Shown in pieces: positions 33,008 to 41,667 of a DNA stretch of 64,000 nucleotides. The position numbers were made by a program, and so were the translations under genes. The notes beneath the pieces are model-generated. The model was not told where the DNA came from, did no database searches, and saw only the letters and a program-made list of their open reading frames with translations. The DNA comes from Chryseobacterium sp. W4I1 (lineage in GTDB: Bacteria; Bacteroidota; Bacteroidia; Flavobacteriales; Weeksellaceae): NCBI RefSeq assembly GCF_030816115.1, contig NZ_JAUSXQ010000001.1, positions 2,914,001 to 2,978,000 on the forward strand, written 5' to 3'. Every line of letters starts with the position of its first letter. Position 1 is the stretch's first letter.

Positions 33008-34084
33008 ATGCAATCAAAAAATATTTTCTTATGTCTGTTTTTTATTATATTTTCATTCAAAACAGCTGTTGCCCAAACGTATGAAAAGAAAATAGACAGT
33101 CTTATTTTCACCGGATTTGGCAACAAAAATGAACCAGGCGGAACTTTTCTGATCGCCAAAAAAGGAAAAATCCTATACCGGAAAGCTTTTGGAAAGGCCA
33201 ACCTGGAACTGGATATCAATATGACTCCTGAAAATGTTTTCCAGATCGGTTCTATGACTAAGCAGTTCACGGCTGTAGCTGTTTTAATGCTGGAACAACA
33301 GGGAAAATTAAGGGTCAATGATCCGGTTTCTAAATATATCAAAGACTATCCTTCGGGAGATAAAATCACAATCCATCATCTGCTGACGCATACTTCCGGC
33401 ATTAAGGATTTTACGAAGATGAAAGCTTTATCAACTATCGCACAGAAGGAAATGAAACCTGAAATGATGGTCGATTTTTTCAAAAATGAACCTGTGGACT
33501 TTGCTCCCGGAGAAAAATTTGAGTACAATAATTCGGGATATGTAGTGTTGGGATATATTATTGAGCTGGTTTCCGGACAGACCTACGAGGATTTCATCAA
33601 AAAAAATATTTTCGAAAAAGCAGGAATGGCTCATTCTTATTATGCTAGCGATCGCCAGCTTATTCCTAAGAGAGCTTATGGGTATCACCAGAAAGAGTAT
33701 GGATTTGTGAACAAAACCGTAATCAGCTTCAGTGTCCCTTTTTCATCAGGTTCCCTGATGTCTACGGTGGATGATATGTTGAAATGGCAGCAGGCTCTGA
33801 ACCAAAATATACTGCTTAATGAAGTTGAAACTAAAAAAGCTTTTCAGAAATATAAATTGAATAGCGGTGAAGAATTCACCTACGGCTATGGCTGGCATCT
33901 GAAAGAGATTGATGGAATTCCGGACAGGGAACATGGCGGTAGTATTTTCGGGTTTAAAAGTATGGGTGTTTATATTCCTTCAGAAGATATTTATGTAATT
34001 GGATTGAGCAGCTGCGATTGCCACTCTCCAACAGAGATTGTAAGAAATATGGCAAAGATGACTTTACAAACGGTTAAAAAATAA
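33008..34084 (+). CDS. Secreted serine hydrolase, beta-lactamase fold
   Basis: 358 residues from the ATG at 33008, with a signal peptide to AVAQ. S82-M-T-K85 is the SxxK motif and Y173-N-N the YxN motif, both standard. The HGGSIFGF segment near residue 305 corresponds to the KTG-like element of class C/esterase members (HxG). These are penicillin-binding-protein-like esterases or peptidases; the substrate is not predictable. It is about half the size of the serine hydrolase at 19403 and not a close copy. Confidence 0.92.
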   Translation: MQSKNIFLCLFFIIFSFKTAVAQTYEKKIDSLIFTGFGNKNEPGGTFLIAKKGKILYRKAFGKANLELDINMTPENVFQIGSMTKQFTAVAVLMLEQQGKLRVNDPVSKYIKDYPSGDKITIHHLLTHTSGIKDFTKMKALSTIAQKEMKPEMMVDFFKNEPVDFAPGEKFEYNNSGYVVLGYIIELVSGQTYEDFIKKNIFEKAGMAHSYYASDRQLIPKRAYGYHQKEYGFVNKTVISFSVPFSSGSLMSTVDDMLKWQQALNQNILLNEVETKKAFQKYKLNSGEEFTYGYGWHLKEIDGIPDREHGGSIFGFKSMGVYIPSEDIYVIGLSSCDCHSPTEIVRNMAKMTLQTVKK

Positions 34085-34178
34085 TCACTTGAATAATTAC
34101 TGAATTATATAGATCTGATAAACAATAAATTTGTCCATCGAAGGATGAAATAATATCTTTATGATCCAATCCATAGAT

Positions 34179-35282
34179 ATGAAAAGCATTTCACTGATCG
34201 TATTATTTTTAGTAAGTAACTCTGCATTTTCCCAGGAACAATTCAAACTTGAACTGACTGCACCTGTATTTGAAAATGATTCAATACTATTAGCACCGCC
34301 ACCCACTACCAAAAATATCATCTCACTTTATGATCTCCAACTCAATACAGGCAAAAATGTAAAATCTATCGGAAACTCAAAAGGTGCCCTCTTAAAGATT
34401 CAGTCCCAGAATACAATTAACGGAACTGTTCCCTGCCCTTTACCTGTGATGATCATGGGTCCAAAAGAGGACAGGAAAGGTTTCAACCAATCTAAATTAT
34501 TTTTTATTGAGAATGATTTAAAAATTCATGTTATTGATAAAGAATTAAATTTTACACGATCACCGGATTCGAGGGTTAATAACGATTATAAAAAGCTGAA
34601 AGAATATCTTCAGAAAGTGGACGAAAAGCTTAAACCGTTTGAAAAAAATGATCCGGCAGATATTGAAAATAGAGACAAACTGCTAAAAGCCTATATCAGG
34701 AAAAATCCGGGATCTTTTCCTGCGTTCTGGGAAATTATAGATAATTTTTCAAAATATGGCTTTCACAAAGGGTACCTGGGAGATCTTCCATTATTTTCCA
34801 AAAAGGTAAAAGCATCATCCTGTTTTAAGGATTTTGAAAGAATATTATCTCTTGAAAACTCAACGAATGCGGGAGGAAACTTCCCTGAAATAGATTTTGG
34901 GACCGATGGCAAGATCACAAAATCCGGCTTTGAAGGTTATAAAATTACCCTGATCGACTATTGGTCTACCAGCTGTAAACCTTGTATCCAGGAACTGCCC
35001 GAGCTTGTGAAATTATATGAAAAGTATAAAGGCAGAGGTGTAAATTTCATAAGTGTTGCCGACGACAGGACTCAGCAAAGGATTGATCTGGCCAATAAAA
35101 TATTCAAAGAGAACAATGTTAGCTGGAAAAGTTATTTCGACCTTAATAAAGAATTTACCAAAAAGCTTAACGCCGGAGGATATCCTCTTTTTATAATTGT
35201 AGACAGGGACGGAAAAATTCTTTCAAAAGAACTTGGTGGACAGGAAACACTGGAAAGTACTCTGGAACAGTATTTAAAGTAA
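34179..35282 (+). CDS. TlpA-like thioredoxin-domain protein, secreted
   Basis: 367 residues from the ATG at 34179, where the signal peptide MKSISLIVLF to AFSQ begins. The first 230 residues are helical and unassigned. The C-terminal thioredoxin fold has LIDYWSTSCKPCIQELPELVKL with the CxxC pair at 266-269, and GYPLFIIVDRDGKIL with the cis-Pro. It is an envelope thiol-disulfide oxidoreductase of the TlpA/ResA type. TATCTTTA at about 34153 is a likely -7 box. Confidence 0.9.
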   Translation: MKSISLIVLFLVSNSAFSQEQFKLELTAPVFENDSILLAPPPTTKNIISLYDLQLNTGKNVKSIGNSKGALLKIQSQNTINGTVPCPLPVMIMGPKEDRKGFNQSKLFFIENDLKIHVIDKELNFTRSPDSRVNNDYKKLKEYLQKVDEKLKPFEKNDPADIENRDKLLKAYIRKNPGSFPAFWEIIDNFSKYGFHKGYLGDLPLFSKKVKASSCFKDFERILSLENSTNAGGNFPEIDFGTDGKITKSGFEGYKITLIDYWSTSCKPCIQELPELVKLYEKYKGRGVNFISVADDRTQQRIDLANKIFKENNVSWKSYFDLNKEFTKKLNAGGYPLFIIVDRDGKILSKELGGQETLESTLEQYLK

Positions 35283-35290
35283 CCGCTATA

Positions 35291-36700
35291 TCAATATTCA
35301 GACTTTTTAACAGGTAATATATGATCCGGAACTTTTAAAATTGAAAACAGAACAATAAGCAGACAAATTATATCAGCGGTTAAAGCAACTGAAAAAGCCT
35401 GGTGGTAATCCTTTGCCGACGGTTTTGTTCCAAGAAAGAAATAAAAAACGCTTCCTACTACAATAATTCCCACTATTGCCGCTGCCTGCTGAAAAGTATT
35501 ATAAACTCCGGAAGCATTTCCGGCAAGCGTTTCCGAAAGTCCGGACAAGGCAATGTTAGCCAATGAAGGAATGATAGAACCAACCCCGATGCCATGGAAA
35601 AACAGCAACAGACAGAGCAGAAAAAAAGGAGTTTCCGCATTAAATAAAAAGATCTGCAGGATGAGAATCATGATGATGAACCCAAGACCGGTAATCAAAA
35701 ACTTTTTTCCAAACCGTAAAATAATTTTTGAGGAAAACATAGACGCAATAATAAACCCAAGACCCTGAAAAACAATTATTTCTCCTGAATTCATAGGCCC
35801 GATATCCAATCCGTTCTGAAAAAACAGTGAAAGAATATAAAAGTAAGAATCCAGCATGATAAAGAAAAAGGAAACGGCGAGAATTCCGAGATTGAAATTT
35901 TTGTAGCTGAACAATTTAAAATCGATCAGATAAGGTTTTTGATGTTCTAATCTTCTCTTTTGATCTTTAAAAAAATAGATTAAAATAATTACTGAAACCA
36001 GGATAAGTAAAAGACTTTTAATTTGAATTCCCTTATGTTCAGACATAGTAAGCGCATAGGTAAAACAGAAGAGACCGGCAGCAAGCACCAAAACACCAAT
36101 GAAATCAAAAGTATTTTTTCCACCCGGAATTTTAGAATGAGTTAAAATCTTTAAACTGAAAAAAACAGCGAGAATACATACCGGAATATTAATCAAAAAT
36201 ATCAGTCGCCAGGATTCATCCATTATGGTCACTGATGAAAAATACCCACCTAAAAACTGTCCTAAAATAGTCCCGGCTCCAATAGTAATACCGTACCAGC
36301 TCATCGCTTTTATTCTTTCTTGATGTCCGGTAAACAGAATCTGAATTATCGAAAGTACCTGTGGAGACATCATTGCAGCACTGATTCCCTGGATAAACCT
36401 GGAAACCACAAGCAAAGCCGCACTGGATGAAAGGCCACAAGCAGCAGAGCTCAGCATGAAAAATACCAGTCCAAAGATAAAAATCCTTTTCCTCCCGTAC
36501 ATATCCCCCAGCCTTCCGCCTGTAATCAGAAATGAAGCAAAGCCGATAAGGTAAGAAGCAATCATCATTTGCATTTCTCCGTTGGACGCATGAAGGTCCC
36601 GCTGAATAGAAGGAATGGAGACGTTGATGATAAAGATATCCATGATCGTAAGGAGCTGACCGGATAATATCACTAATAATTTCAAGTATTTAGAGTTCAT
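35291..36700 (-). CDS. MFS drug transporter, DHA2 (EmrB/QacA) type
   Basis: 469 residues from the ATG at 36700, beginning MNSKYLKLLVILSGQLLTIMDIFIINVSIPSIQRDLHAS. The QacA/EmrB features are visible: the LGDMYGRKR loop after TM2, and about 14 hydrophobic segments. A TetR regulator is encoded directly upstream on the same strand with a palindrome between them, so this is probably a ligand-induced exporter. Substrate unknown. Confidence 0.92.
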   Translation of the reverse strand: MNSKYLKLLVILSGQLLTIMDIFIINVSIPSIQRDLHASNGEMQMMIASYLIGFASFLITGGRLGDMYGRKRIFIFGLVFFMLSSAACGLSSSAALLVVSRFIQGISAAMMSPQVLSIIQILFTGHQERIKAMSWYGITIGAGTILGQFLGGYFSSVTIMDESWRLIFLINIPVCILAVFFSLKILTHSKIPGGKNTFDFIGVLVLAAGLFCFTYALTMSEHKGIQIKSLLLILVSVIILIYFFKDQKRRLEHQKPYLIDFKLFSYKNFNLGILAVSFFFIMLDSYFYILSLFFQNGLDIGPMNSGEIIVFQGLGFIIASMFSSKIILRFGKKFLITGLGFIIMILILQIFLFNAETPFFLLCLLLFFHGIGVGSIIPSLANIALSGLSETLAGNASGVYNTFQQAAAIVGIIVVGSVFYFFLGTKPSAKDYHQAFSVALTADIICLLIVLFSILKVPDHILPVKKSEY

Positions 36701-36706
36701 TTTTAT

Positions 36707-36720
36707 ATAGATATATCTAT
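36707..36720. promoter_or_regulatory. TetR-type operator (perfect palindrome)
   Basis: A 14-bp perfect palindrome (ATAGAT centre ATCTAT) lies between the TetR gene and the transporter gene. Its half-site is the same as in the operator at 37332. Confidence 0.6.
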
Positions 36721-36740
36721 TTTTTATTATATAAAAAAAA

Positions 36741-37304
36741 TTAAGGCAGCTGAACCTCAATCATTTTTTTGATCTGATCAAAAGCATCTGTGCTTTTATT
36801 GATTGTGGAAGTAACTACAGCTCCTTCTATCAAAAGGAAAATATTTTCGGTTGAAAGGTTTGCATCAACGTTTTTGATTTTTTCTGCATAATCATTCACG
36901 AGCTTTCTAATTATTTCCTTCTGTTTCAATTTGTGCTGTTTTACAAAATCAGAAACTACAGGACTGCTGTCTCCTATTTCCGAAACAATTTTGATGAAAT
37001 GACAGCCTGCAAATTTTGCGGATTTCTGCAGATATTTGCGGTAATCGATCAGAGAAAGTATCTTTTCTCTGGGATCTGAAATTTTGGAAATGTGTTCTTC
37101 AAAACCTTTAAACCATTCAATCTCTTCTTTAATAAGATAGGCCTGAAGCAAATCATTTTTGGATGAAAAGTGATTGTAAAGTGATCCGATAGCAATGTCT
37201 GCTTCAGCAATGATCTGATTGATCCCGGTAGAATTAAACCCCTGTCTGTAAAACAGATCTGAAGCCACTCTGATAATCCGTTCCTGTACTTTCTCTTTTT
37301 TCAT
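36741..37304 (-). CDS. TetR/AcrR-family repressor (1)
   Basis: 187 residues. N-terminal HTH: QERIIRVASDLFYRQGFNSTGINQIIAEADIAIGSLYNHFSSKNDLLQAYL. The remainder is the ligand-binding helical domain. It sits upstream of the DHA2 exporter and probably represses both genes through the two ATAGAT palindromes. Confidence 0.93.
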   Translation of the reverse strand: MKKEKVQERIIRVASDLFYRQGFNSTGINQIIAEADIAIGSLYNHFSSKNDLLQAYLIKEEIEWFKGFEEHISKISDPREKILSLIDYRKYLQKSAKFAGCHFIKIVSEIGDSSPVVSDFVKQHKLKQKEIIRKLVNDYAEKIKNVDANLSTENIFLLIEGAVVTSTINKSTDAFDQIKKMIEVQLP

Positions 37305-37331
37305 CTGAAAATTTTTACAAATCTACATAAA

Positions 37332-37353
37332 AAATAGATAAGTCTATCTATTT
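37332..37353. promoter_or_regulatory. TetR-type operator upstream of its own gene
   Basis: A 9-bp inverted repeat AAATAGATA / TATCTATTT separated by AGTC. It shares the ATAGAT half-site with the palindrome before the exporter gene. Confidence 0.65.
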
Positions 37354-37567
37354 AAACAAATAAATAAGATGGCAAAAAATTCTAAAATAAGTATGATCTA
37401 AAAATTAACAAAAACGATAGATTTATACTATAAAACCCTGAAGAATATTAAAAAAAAGGCATTATACCTAATAAAACTTTAAAGTTAAATAATAATTCAC
37501 TCCATAACATTTTTTAGGTTGGAGTCAGAACATATTTTGTATCTTTAGTTACCATTTGGAAAAGATC

Positions 37568-38206
37568 ATGTGGTACAAAGCAATGGCAGAAGAACTTTAT
37601 TTCCTGAAAACCAATCCCAATATTGCAAAGATCAATCTGTACAATAAGCTCTGTCGTGAAGAGGAAAATGTAAAAAAATTCCTTGAGAATGATGTGAATG
37701 TGAGTCTTGAGATTATTAAAAATAAAGTAAAAGATTCTGTGGAAAACCTTTCCAAAGAGGAGCTTTCATGTATTTTCAACTGGTTCACCAATGCCTACCC
37801 TTCCGACACTGAAGAGATCAAAACCCAGCTTTTCGTCCATGGCATTGATCTTTTTTACAAAATTCCGAAAGCAGAAAGTGTAAAAAATTTTCAGGAGCTT
37901 CTTAAAGATTATGAAAATTATTCCAAACAGAATCTGGATTTTATAACGGATGCCCAAAACTTCAACCAGTTCCTTGTTTACGGTTTATTTTTCACAGACA
38001 TTGCTTTAAAAGAAAAAGGAAACTGTACCATTCTTTCCCATTATTTAAAAACAGATTATCCATCTCTGTATGCTTTTGCAGAAGAACAGTTCCGCTCGAA
38101 AAATTATGACCAGAATAATGATATGGAGCTGCAGCATTATTTCGGAGAGCTCTATGACCTGACAAAATTTTATAAAGGATCGATCATCAAGCTTCATACT
38201 ACATAA
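37568..38206 (+). CDS. Hypothetical cytoplasmic protein
   Basis: 212 residues from the ATG at 37568 (a TTG 12 nt earlier is possible). No signal peptide or membrane segment; mostly helical and acidic (for example EEENVKKFLENDVNVSLEIIKNKVKDSVENLSKEELSCIFNWF). I recognise no domain. A TATCTTTA box at about 37539 is a candidate promoter. It is convergent with the epimerase gene. Confidence 0.75.
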   Translation: MWYKAMAEELYFLKTNPNIAKINLYNKLCREEENVKKFLENDVNVSLEIIKNKVKDSVENLSKEELSCIFNWFTNAYPSDTEEIKTQLFVHGIDLFYKIPKAESVKNFQELLKDYENYSKQNLDFITDAQNFNQFLVYGLFFTDIALKEKGNCTILSHYLKTDYPSLYAFAEEQFRSKNYDQNNDMELQHYFGELYDLTKFYKGSIIKLHTT

Positions 38207-38219
38207 AAAAGAGGCTTTT

Positions 38220-39236
38220 TCAAGCCCCCAGAAGATTTTTATTTTTCATAAGATAATCCATTGCTTCTTTTACCGCGGCCTTTGGATCTTTAGGATTAAA
38301 TCCTAATTCATTTTTAGCTTTGGAAATATCAAAGTTCTGCTGCAATCCGGAAAACATGGCAATATCCTTCCTTGTCAATAATGGAGGCTTCCCGCTTAAT
38401 TTGGCTGTCAGTTCCATTAATCCGGCAATCGTGTATAGCAAAGGTTTAGGAACAGCATTAGGGACTTTCAGATTGAGTTCGGGATATAGCTGGCTTGCTA
38501 AAATTGTTGTATCCGTGATTGTCATGCATTTTTCATTAGCCAGAATATAGCGTTCCCCGGACCGTCCTTTTTGGGCTGCCAGATAGCATCCTTTTGCAAC
38601 GTCTTTTACATCGATCCAATTCAATGTAATTTTTGTATCTACAGGAATTTCTTTGTTCAGGATCAGCTTCAGGATATTGTATGAGACATTCAATGGAAAA
38701 AATGCCTCACTTCCGATCATGGCAGAAGGCATAACGGCAATCAGCTCAACACCATGTTTCCGAGCCAATTCAAAAGCCAGCCTTTCGCCGTCATTTTTAG
38801 AATTGTAATACATATCTCTCCGGTCCGGATTATATCCTCCATCTTCGCTGGCAGGGAGCTTTGTATAATTTAAAGCGGCGATGGAACTTACATAAACAAT
38901 CTTCTTTACTCCTGCTTCGGCCGCAGCTTCTATGGTATTGCGTGTTCCGTTGATATTGACCTCGTAGATTTCTTTTTTGGGATCTTTTGCCCATAGTTTA
39001 AAAGAAGCTCCTACAGCATAAAAAGTTTCCACGCCCTGTAGTGCTTTTACAAAGGAAGTTTTGTCTGTGATATCCGCCTGCACTATTTCACAGTTAAGTC
39101 CTTCAAAAGGTTTTGTATTGTTTTTATTTCTTACAGCCGCCCGTACAGGAATACCTTCATTCAATAAAAGTCGTACCAGATTATTTCCCAAATGTCCGTT
39201 TGCCCCTGAAACCAGACTCAGATTATTGTTTGTCAT
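38220..39236 (-). CDS. NAD(P)-dependent epimerase / dihydroflavonol reductase-like
   Basis: 338 residues from the ATG at 39236; the upstream ATG adds 12 residues before the Rossmann strand. SGANGHLGNNLVRLL is the GxxGxxG nucleotide-binding loop, and YYNSKNDGERLA carries the YxxxK catalytic pair of extended SDR enzymes. SSIAALNY supplies the Ser. Substrate unknown. A Crp/Fnr regulator gene follows upstream on the same strand. Confidence 0.9.
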   Translation of the reverse strand: MTNNNLSLVSGANGHLGNNLVRLLLNEGIPVRAAVRNKNNTKPFEGLNCEIVQADITDKTSFVKALQGVETFYAVGASFKLWAKDPKKEIYEVNINGTRNTIEAAAEAGVKKIVYVSSIAALNYTKLPASEDGGYNPDRRDMYYNSKNDGERLAFELARKHGVELIAVMPSAMIGSEAFFPLNVSYNILKLILNKEIPVDTKITLNWIDVKDVAKGCYLAAQKGRSGERYILANEKCMTITDTTILASQLYPELNLKVPNAVPKPLLYTIAGLMELTAKLSGKPPLLTRKDIAMFSGLQQNFDISKAKNELGFNPKDPKAAVKEAMDYLMKNKNLLGA

Positions 39237-39295
39237 TGCATTGATTTTAATGCTGTAAAGTTCATCTTCCAAGCATTAAAACCACTTGACTTTTG

Positions 39296-39871
39296 TTAGT
39301 TAATAATCTTTTTCCGAATCCTGCTGAGACTTTCCGGTTTCATCCCCAAAAATGAAGCGATATATTGAATAGGGACATTCTGAATGATCTCCGGATAATT
39401 TTCTATAAGTTTGAGATAGCGCTGCTCTGCATTGAGTACAGACAGTTCTTTGGAACGGTTTTCATTATAAGCAATAGACTGCTGAAATACTGCAATACTA
39501 AAATCTTTCATTCCCTGGCTTTTAATCACCAGTTGATCAAGATGTTCTTTGGTAATCCTTAAAAGGCTACAGTCTGTAATGCATTCTACACAATCTTCTG
39601 AACGGGTTTGATTGATAAAATGAGTATAAGAAGTAAAAAAACCGGGTGGGCAGTTGATATGCGTTGTTACTTCATTACCGTTCTCATCCATATAAAACAG
39701 CCTGAGGTACCCTGAAACAATATAATAAAGATATTGAGGAACCTGTCCAGCCTCTTCCAATATTGTATTTTTTGAATAACTGACAGGCTCAAAGTACTTT
39801 TTAACCGTTTCAATTTCATCGGAATTAAAATTAAATTCTGAACTTATATACTGTAAAAGCTTGTCGTGCAT
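39296..39871 (-). CDS. Crp/Fnr-family regulator (2)
   Basis: 191 residues. The barrel carries the pattern EEAGQVPQYLYYIVSGYLRLFYMDENGNEVTTHINCPPGFF. The C-terminal HTH is short (IQYIASFLGMKPESLSRIRKKI). It lies upstream of the epimerase gene, which may be its target. Confidence 0.9.
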   Translation of the reverse strand: MHDKLLQYISSEFNFNSDEIETVKKYFEPVSYSKNTILEEAGQVPQYLYYIVSGYLRLFYMDENGNEVTTHINCPPGFFTSYTHFINQTRSEDCVECITDCSLLRITKEHLDQLVIKSQGMKDFSIAVFQQSIAYNENRSKELSVLNAEQRYLKLIENYPEIIQNVPIQYIASFLGMKPESLSRIRKKIIN

Positions 39872-39975
39872 GAAGAAAACATTTTCGGGTACTTTACAAA
39901 AATAGCCAAAAGATTAAACTTTATTTTATAATTTAGGATAAACTAATTATTGAATATTTCACGCTCAGAAATATA

Positions 39976-40347
39976 CTAAATTCGATTACTTTTGAAAAAA
40001 TCCCATAAAATGATTTTCAAAAAATAATATAATATTCCTCCGGCAAAATAAGCTGCAATATCCAGAATATCTCCTGTAAATCTTTCCGAAAATATAGGAC
40101 AGATCACTTCAAACAAGATTGACAAATACATTATGGAGGATAAAATAAATTTGAGATCAGGTTTCCAGTAATAACCAAGAACATCATTCATTATATATTC
40201 TATCAGATAAGTATACATCGGAACAGTGATAAAATCTGTAAAATAGTTGCTGAAAACAGGAATAATAATTCCTTTCTTTCTTAGGAAAATAATAATTGTC
40301 CAAACTACCAAACCCAGAAAAAACCAATATGAAATTTTCGTTTTCAT
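39976..40347 (-). CDS. VanZ-like small membrane protein
   Basis: 123 residues from the ATG at 40347. Four hydrophobic segments; the last region (FTGDILDIAAYFAGGILYYFLK) matches the DxxAYFxGG motif of VanZ-like proteins and of flavobacterial proteins annotated as magnesium-citrate transporters. The ATG overlaps the stop of a 44-codon ORF (TAATG), so the two are probably one operon. The longer ORF to 40512 in this frame has no plausible N-terminus. Function unknown. Confidence 0.75.
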   Translation of the reverse strand: MKTKISYWFFLGLVVWTIIIFLRKKGIIIPVFSNYFTDFITVPMYTYLIEYIMNDVLGYYWKPDLKFILSSIMYLSILFEVICPIFSERFTGDILDIAAYFAGGILYYFLKIILWDFFKSNRI

Positions 40348-40481
40348 TACATGTGAAGTATCGCCATAATCAGCCCAATAATAATTTGCAGGACTTTTAC
40401 TAAAGTTTCCTGTACTTCTTTTCCCTTCCGGGAAGCCTTGTTTCTGGCGGTTTCGTAATTGAATATTTTCTTTCCTTCCAT
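40347..40481 (-). CDS. Small ORF, 44-residue membrane peptide
   Basis: Translation gives a basic amphipathic N-terminus (MEGKKIFNYETARNKASRKGK) followed by a hydrophobic stretch (VQETLVKVLQIIIGLIMAILHM). The stop overlaps the next gene's ATG by one base, a coupled arrangement. It lies just inside the divergent promoter region of the TetR (2) gene. No family is recognised. It could be a short membrane protein controlled by that TetR. Confidence 0.6.
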   Translation of the reverse strand: MEGKKIFNYETARNKASRKGKEVQETLVKVLQIIIGLIMAILHM

Positions 40482-40509
40482 CCTGATAGATTTTCGGTTG
40501 CAAATATAA

Positions 40510-40537
40510 CAAAATTAGAACAATTGTTCTAATTTTG
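40510..40537. promoter_or_regulatory. 28-bp perfect palindrome between divergent genes
   Basis: The palindrome is centred on CAATTG, with arms CAAAATTAGAA and its complement. It contains TAATTTTG on each strand, so the -7 elements of both directions can lie inside it. Its plus-strand TTTTG also stands 20 nt before a second box, TATATTTG (40558-40565). It is a probable operator of TetR (2). Confidence 0.75.
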
Positions 40538-40569
40538 AAATATGATTTAAAGTCTCTTATATTTGGACT

Positions 40570-41196
40570 ATGAAAACGAAGGATAAAATTTTATCAAAAG
40601 CAATGGAGCTGTTCAATAAAAACGGCTACAACAATATCACAACAAGGCACATTGCAGCTGATCTGAACATTAGTCCTGGAAACCTGCATTACCATTTCAA
40701 ACATTCAGAAGATATTATCAAGATTCTTTTTTCTGAACTGGTCCTTAAAATGGATGATCTTCTGAACAACCTGCAGAAAATAGAGAATAAAACACTGGAA
40801 GACCTGTATCATTTTACTTTCTCCACCTATGAAGTTTTTTATTCCTTTCGATTTCTCTTCATGAATTTCTTTGATATTTTGAAACATATTCCGGCAATAG
40901 AAGCCCAGTATGAATCCATTAATATCAGCAGAAAGGATGAATTTCAAATGATTTTCAAAGGCTTCCAGAAAAATAATATCTTCAGAAGCAATATTCCTGA
41001 TTTTATACTGAAAAGCCTGACCACACAGATATTCATTATTGCAGACAACTGGATCATTCATAACAGCCTTGCTTTCAAAATGAACGGAGATGAAGCCATA
41101 AAACATTATGCTTTAATACAGATGAATCTGTTTTATCCATTACTTACTGAAGAACAGCAGAAACTCTATGAATTAAAATATATAAGCGAGCTATGA
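40570..41196 (+). CDS. TetR/AcrR-family regulator (2)
   Basis: 208 residues. HTH: KDKILSKAMELFNKNGYNNITTRHIAADLNISPGNLHYHFKHSEDIIKILF. It is followed by GNAT with a 4-nt ATGA overlap and is divergent from the small-ORF/VanZ-like pair. The 28-bp palindrome in between is its likely binding site. Confidence 0.93.
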   Translation: MKTKDKILSKAMELFNKNGYNNITTRHIAADLNISPGNLHYHFKHSEDIIKILFSELVLKMDDLLNNLQKIENKTLEDLYHFTFSTYEVFYSFRFLFMNFFDILKHIPAIEAQYESINISRKDEFQMIFKGFQKNNIFRSNIPDFILKSLTTQIFIIADNWIIHNSLAFKMNGDEAIKHYALIQMNLFYPLLTEEQQKLYELKYISEL

Positions 41197-41657
41197 TCAT
41201 CAGAAAAGGAAATACCGGTGACCTGCCTGAAATGCGCAGGCTTTTCACAGAAACCATTACTTCTGTCTGTAAAAACGATTATGACAGAAACCAAATTGAT
41301 GCCTGGAAATCGGGATCTGAAAATAACGAAAGATGGCTCGAGGTAATCGAAAACCAGATGGTTATCATCTCAAAATTCAATGGAGAAATGACCGGATTCT
41401 GTACTCTTGATAAAGGAAGTTATATTGATCTGCTTTTCGTTCACAAAGATTTTCAGCAGCAGGGAATCGCCCGTAGACTGTATATGTTTATTGAGCAGGA
41501 AGCCAGGGTGCGCAATGAAAAAAAACTCACTGCTGATGTAAGCAAAACAGCCAGACCTTTCTTTGAAAAAATGGGTTTCAGAATAATCACAGAACAGAAG
41601 GTGAATGTAAAAGGCATTGATCTCGCCAACTATAAAATGGAGAAAGAGCTGACTTAA
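41193..41657 (+). CDS. GNAT acetyltransferase
   Basis: 154 residues. IDLLFVHKDFQQQGIARRLYMFIEQEAR is the acetyl-CoA-binding motif A, and TARPFFEKMGFRIITEQKV the C-terminal motif B. The acceptor is unknown. It overlaps the TetR (2) stop and precedes an AraC gene by 10 nt, so the three may be one operon. Confidence 0.92.
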   Translation: MIIRKGNTGDLPEMRRLFTETITSVCKNDYDRNQIDAWKSGSENNERWLEVIENQMVIISKFNGEMTGFCTLDKGSYIDLLFVHKDFQQQGIARRLYMFIEQEARVRNEKKLTADVSKTARPFFEKMGFRIITEQKVNVKGIDLANYKMEKELT

Positions 41658-41667
41658 GGATTAGATA

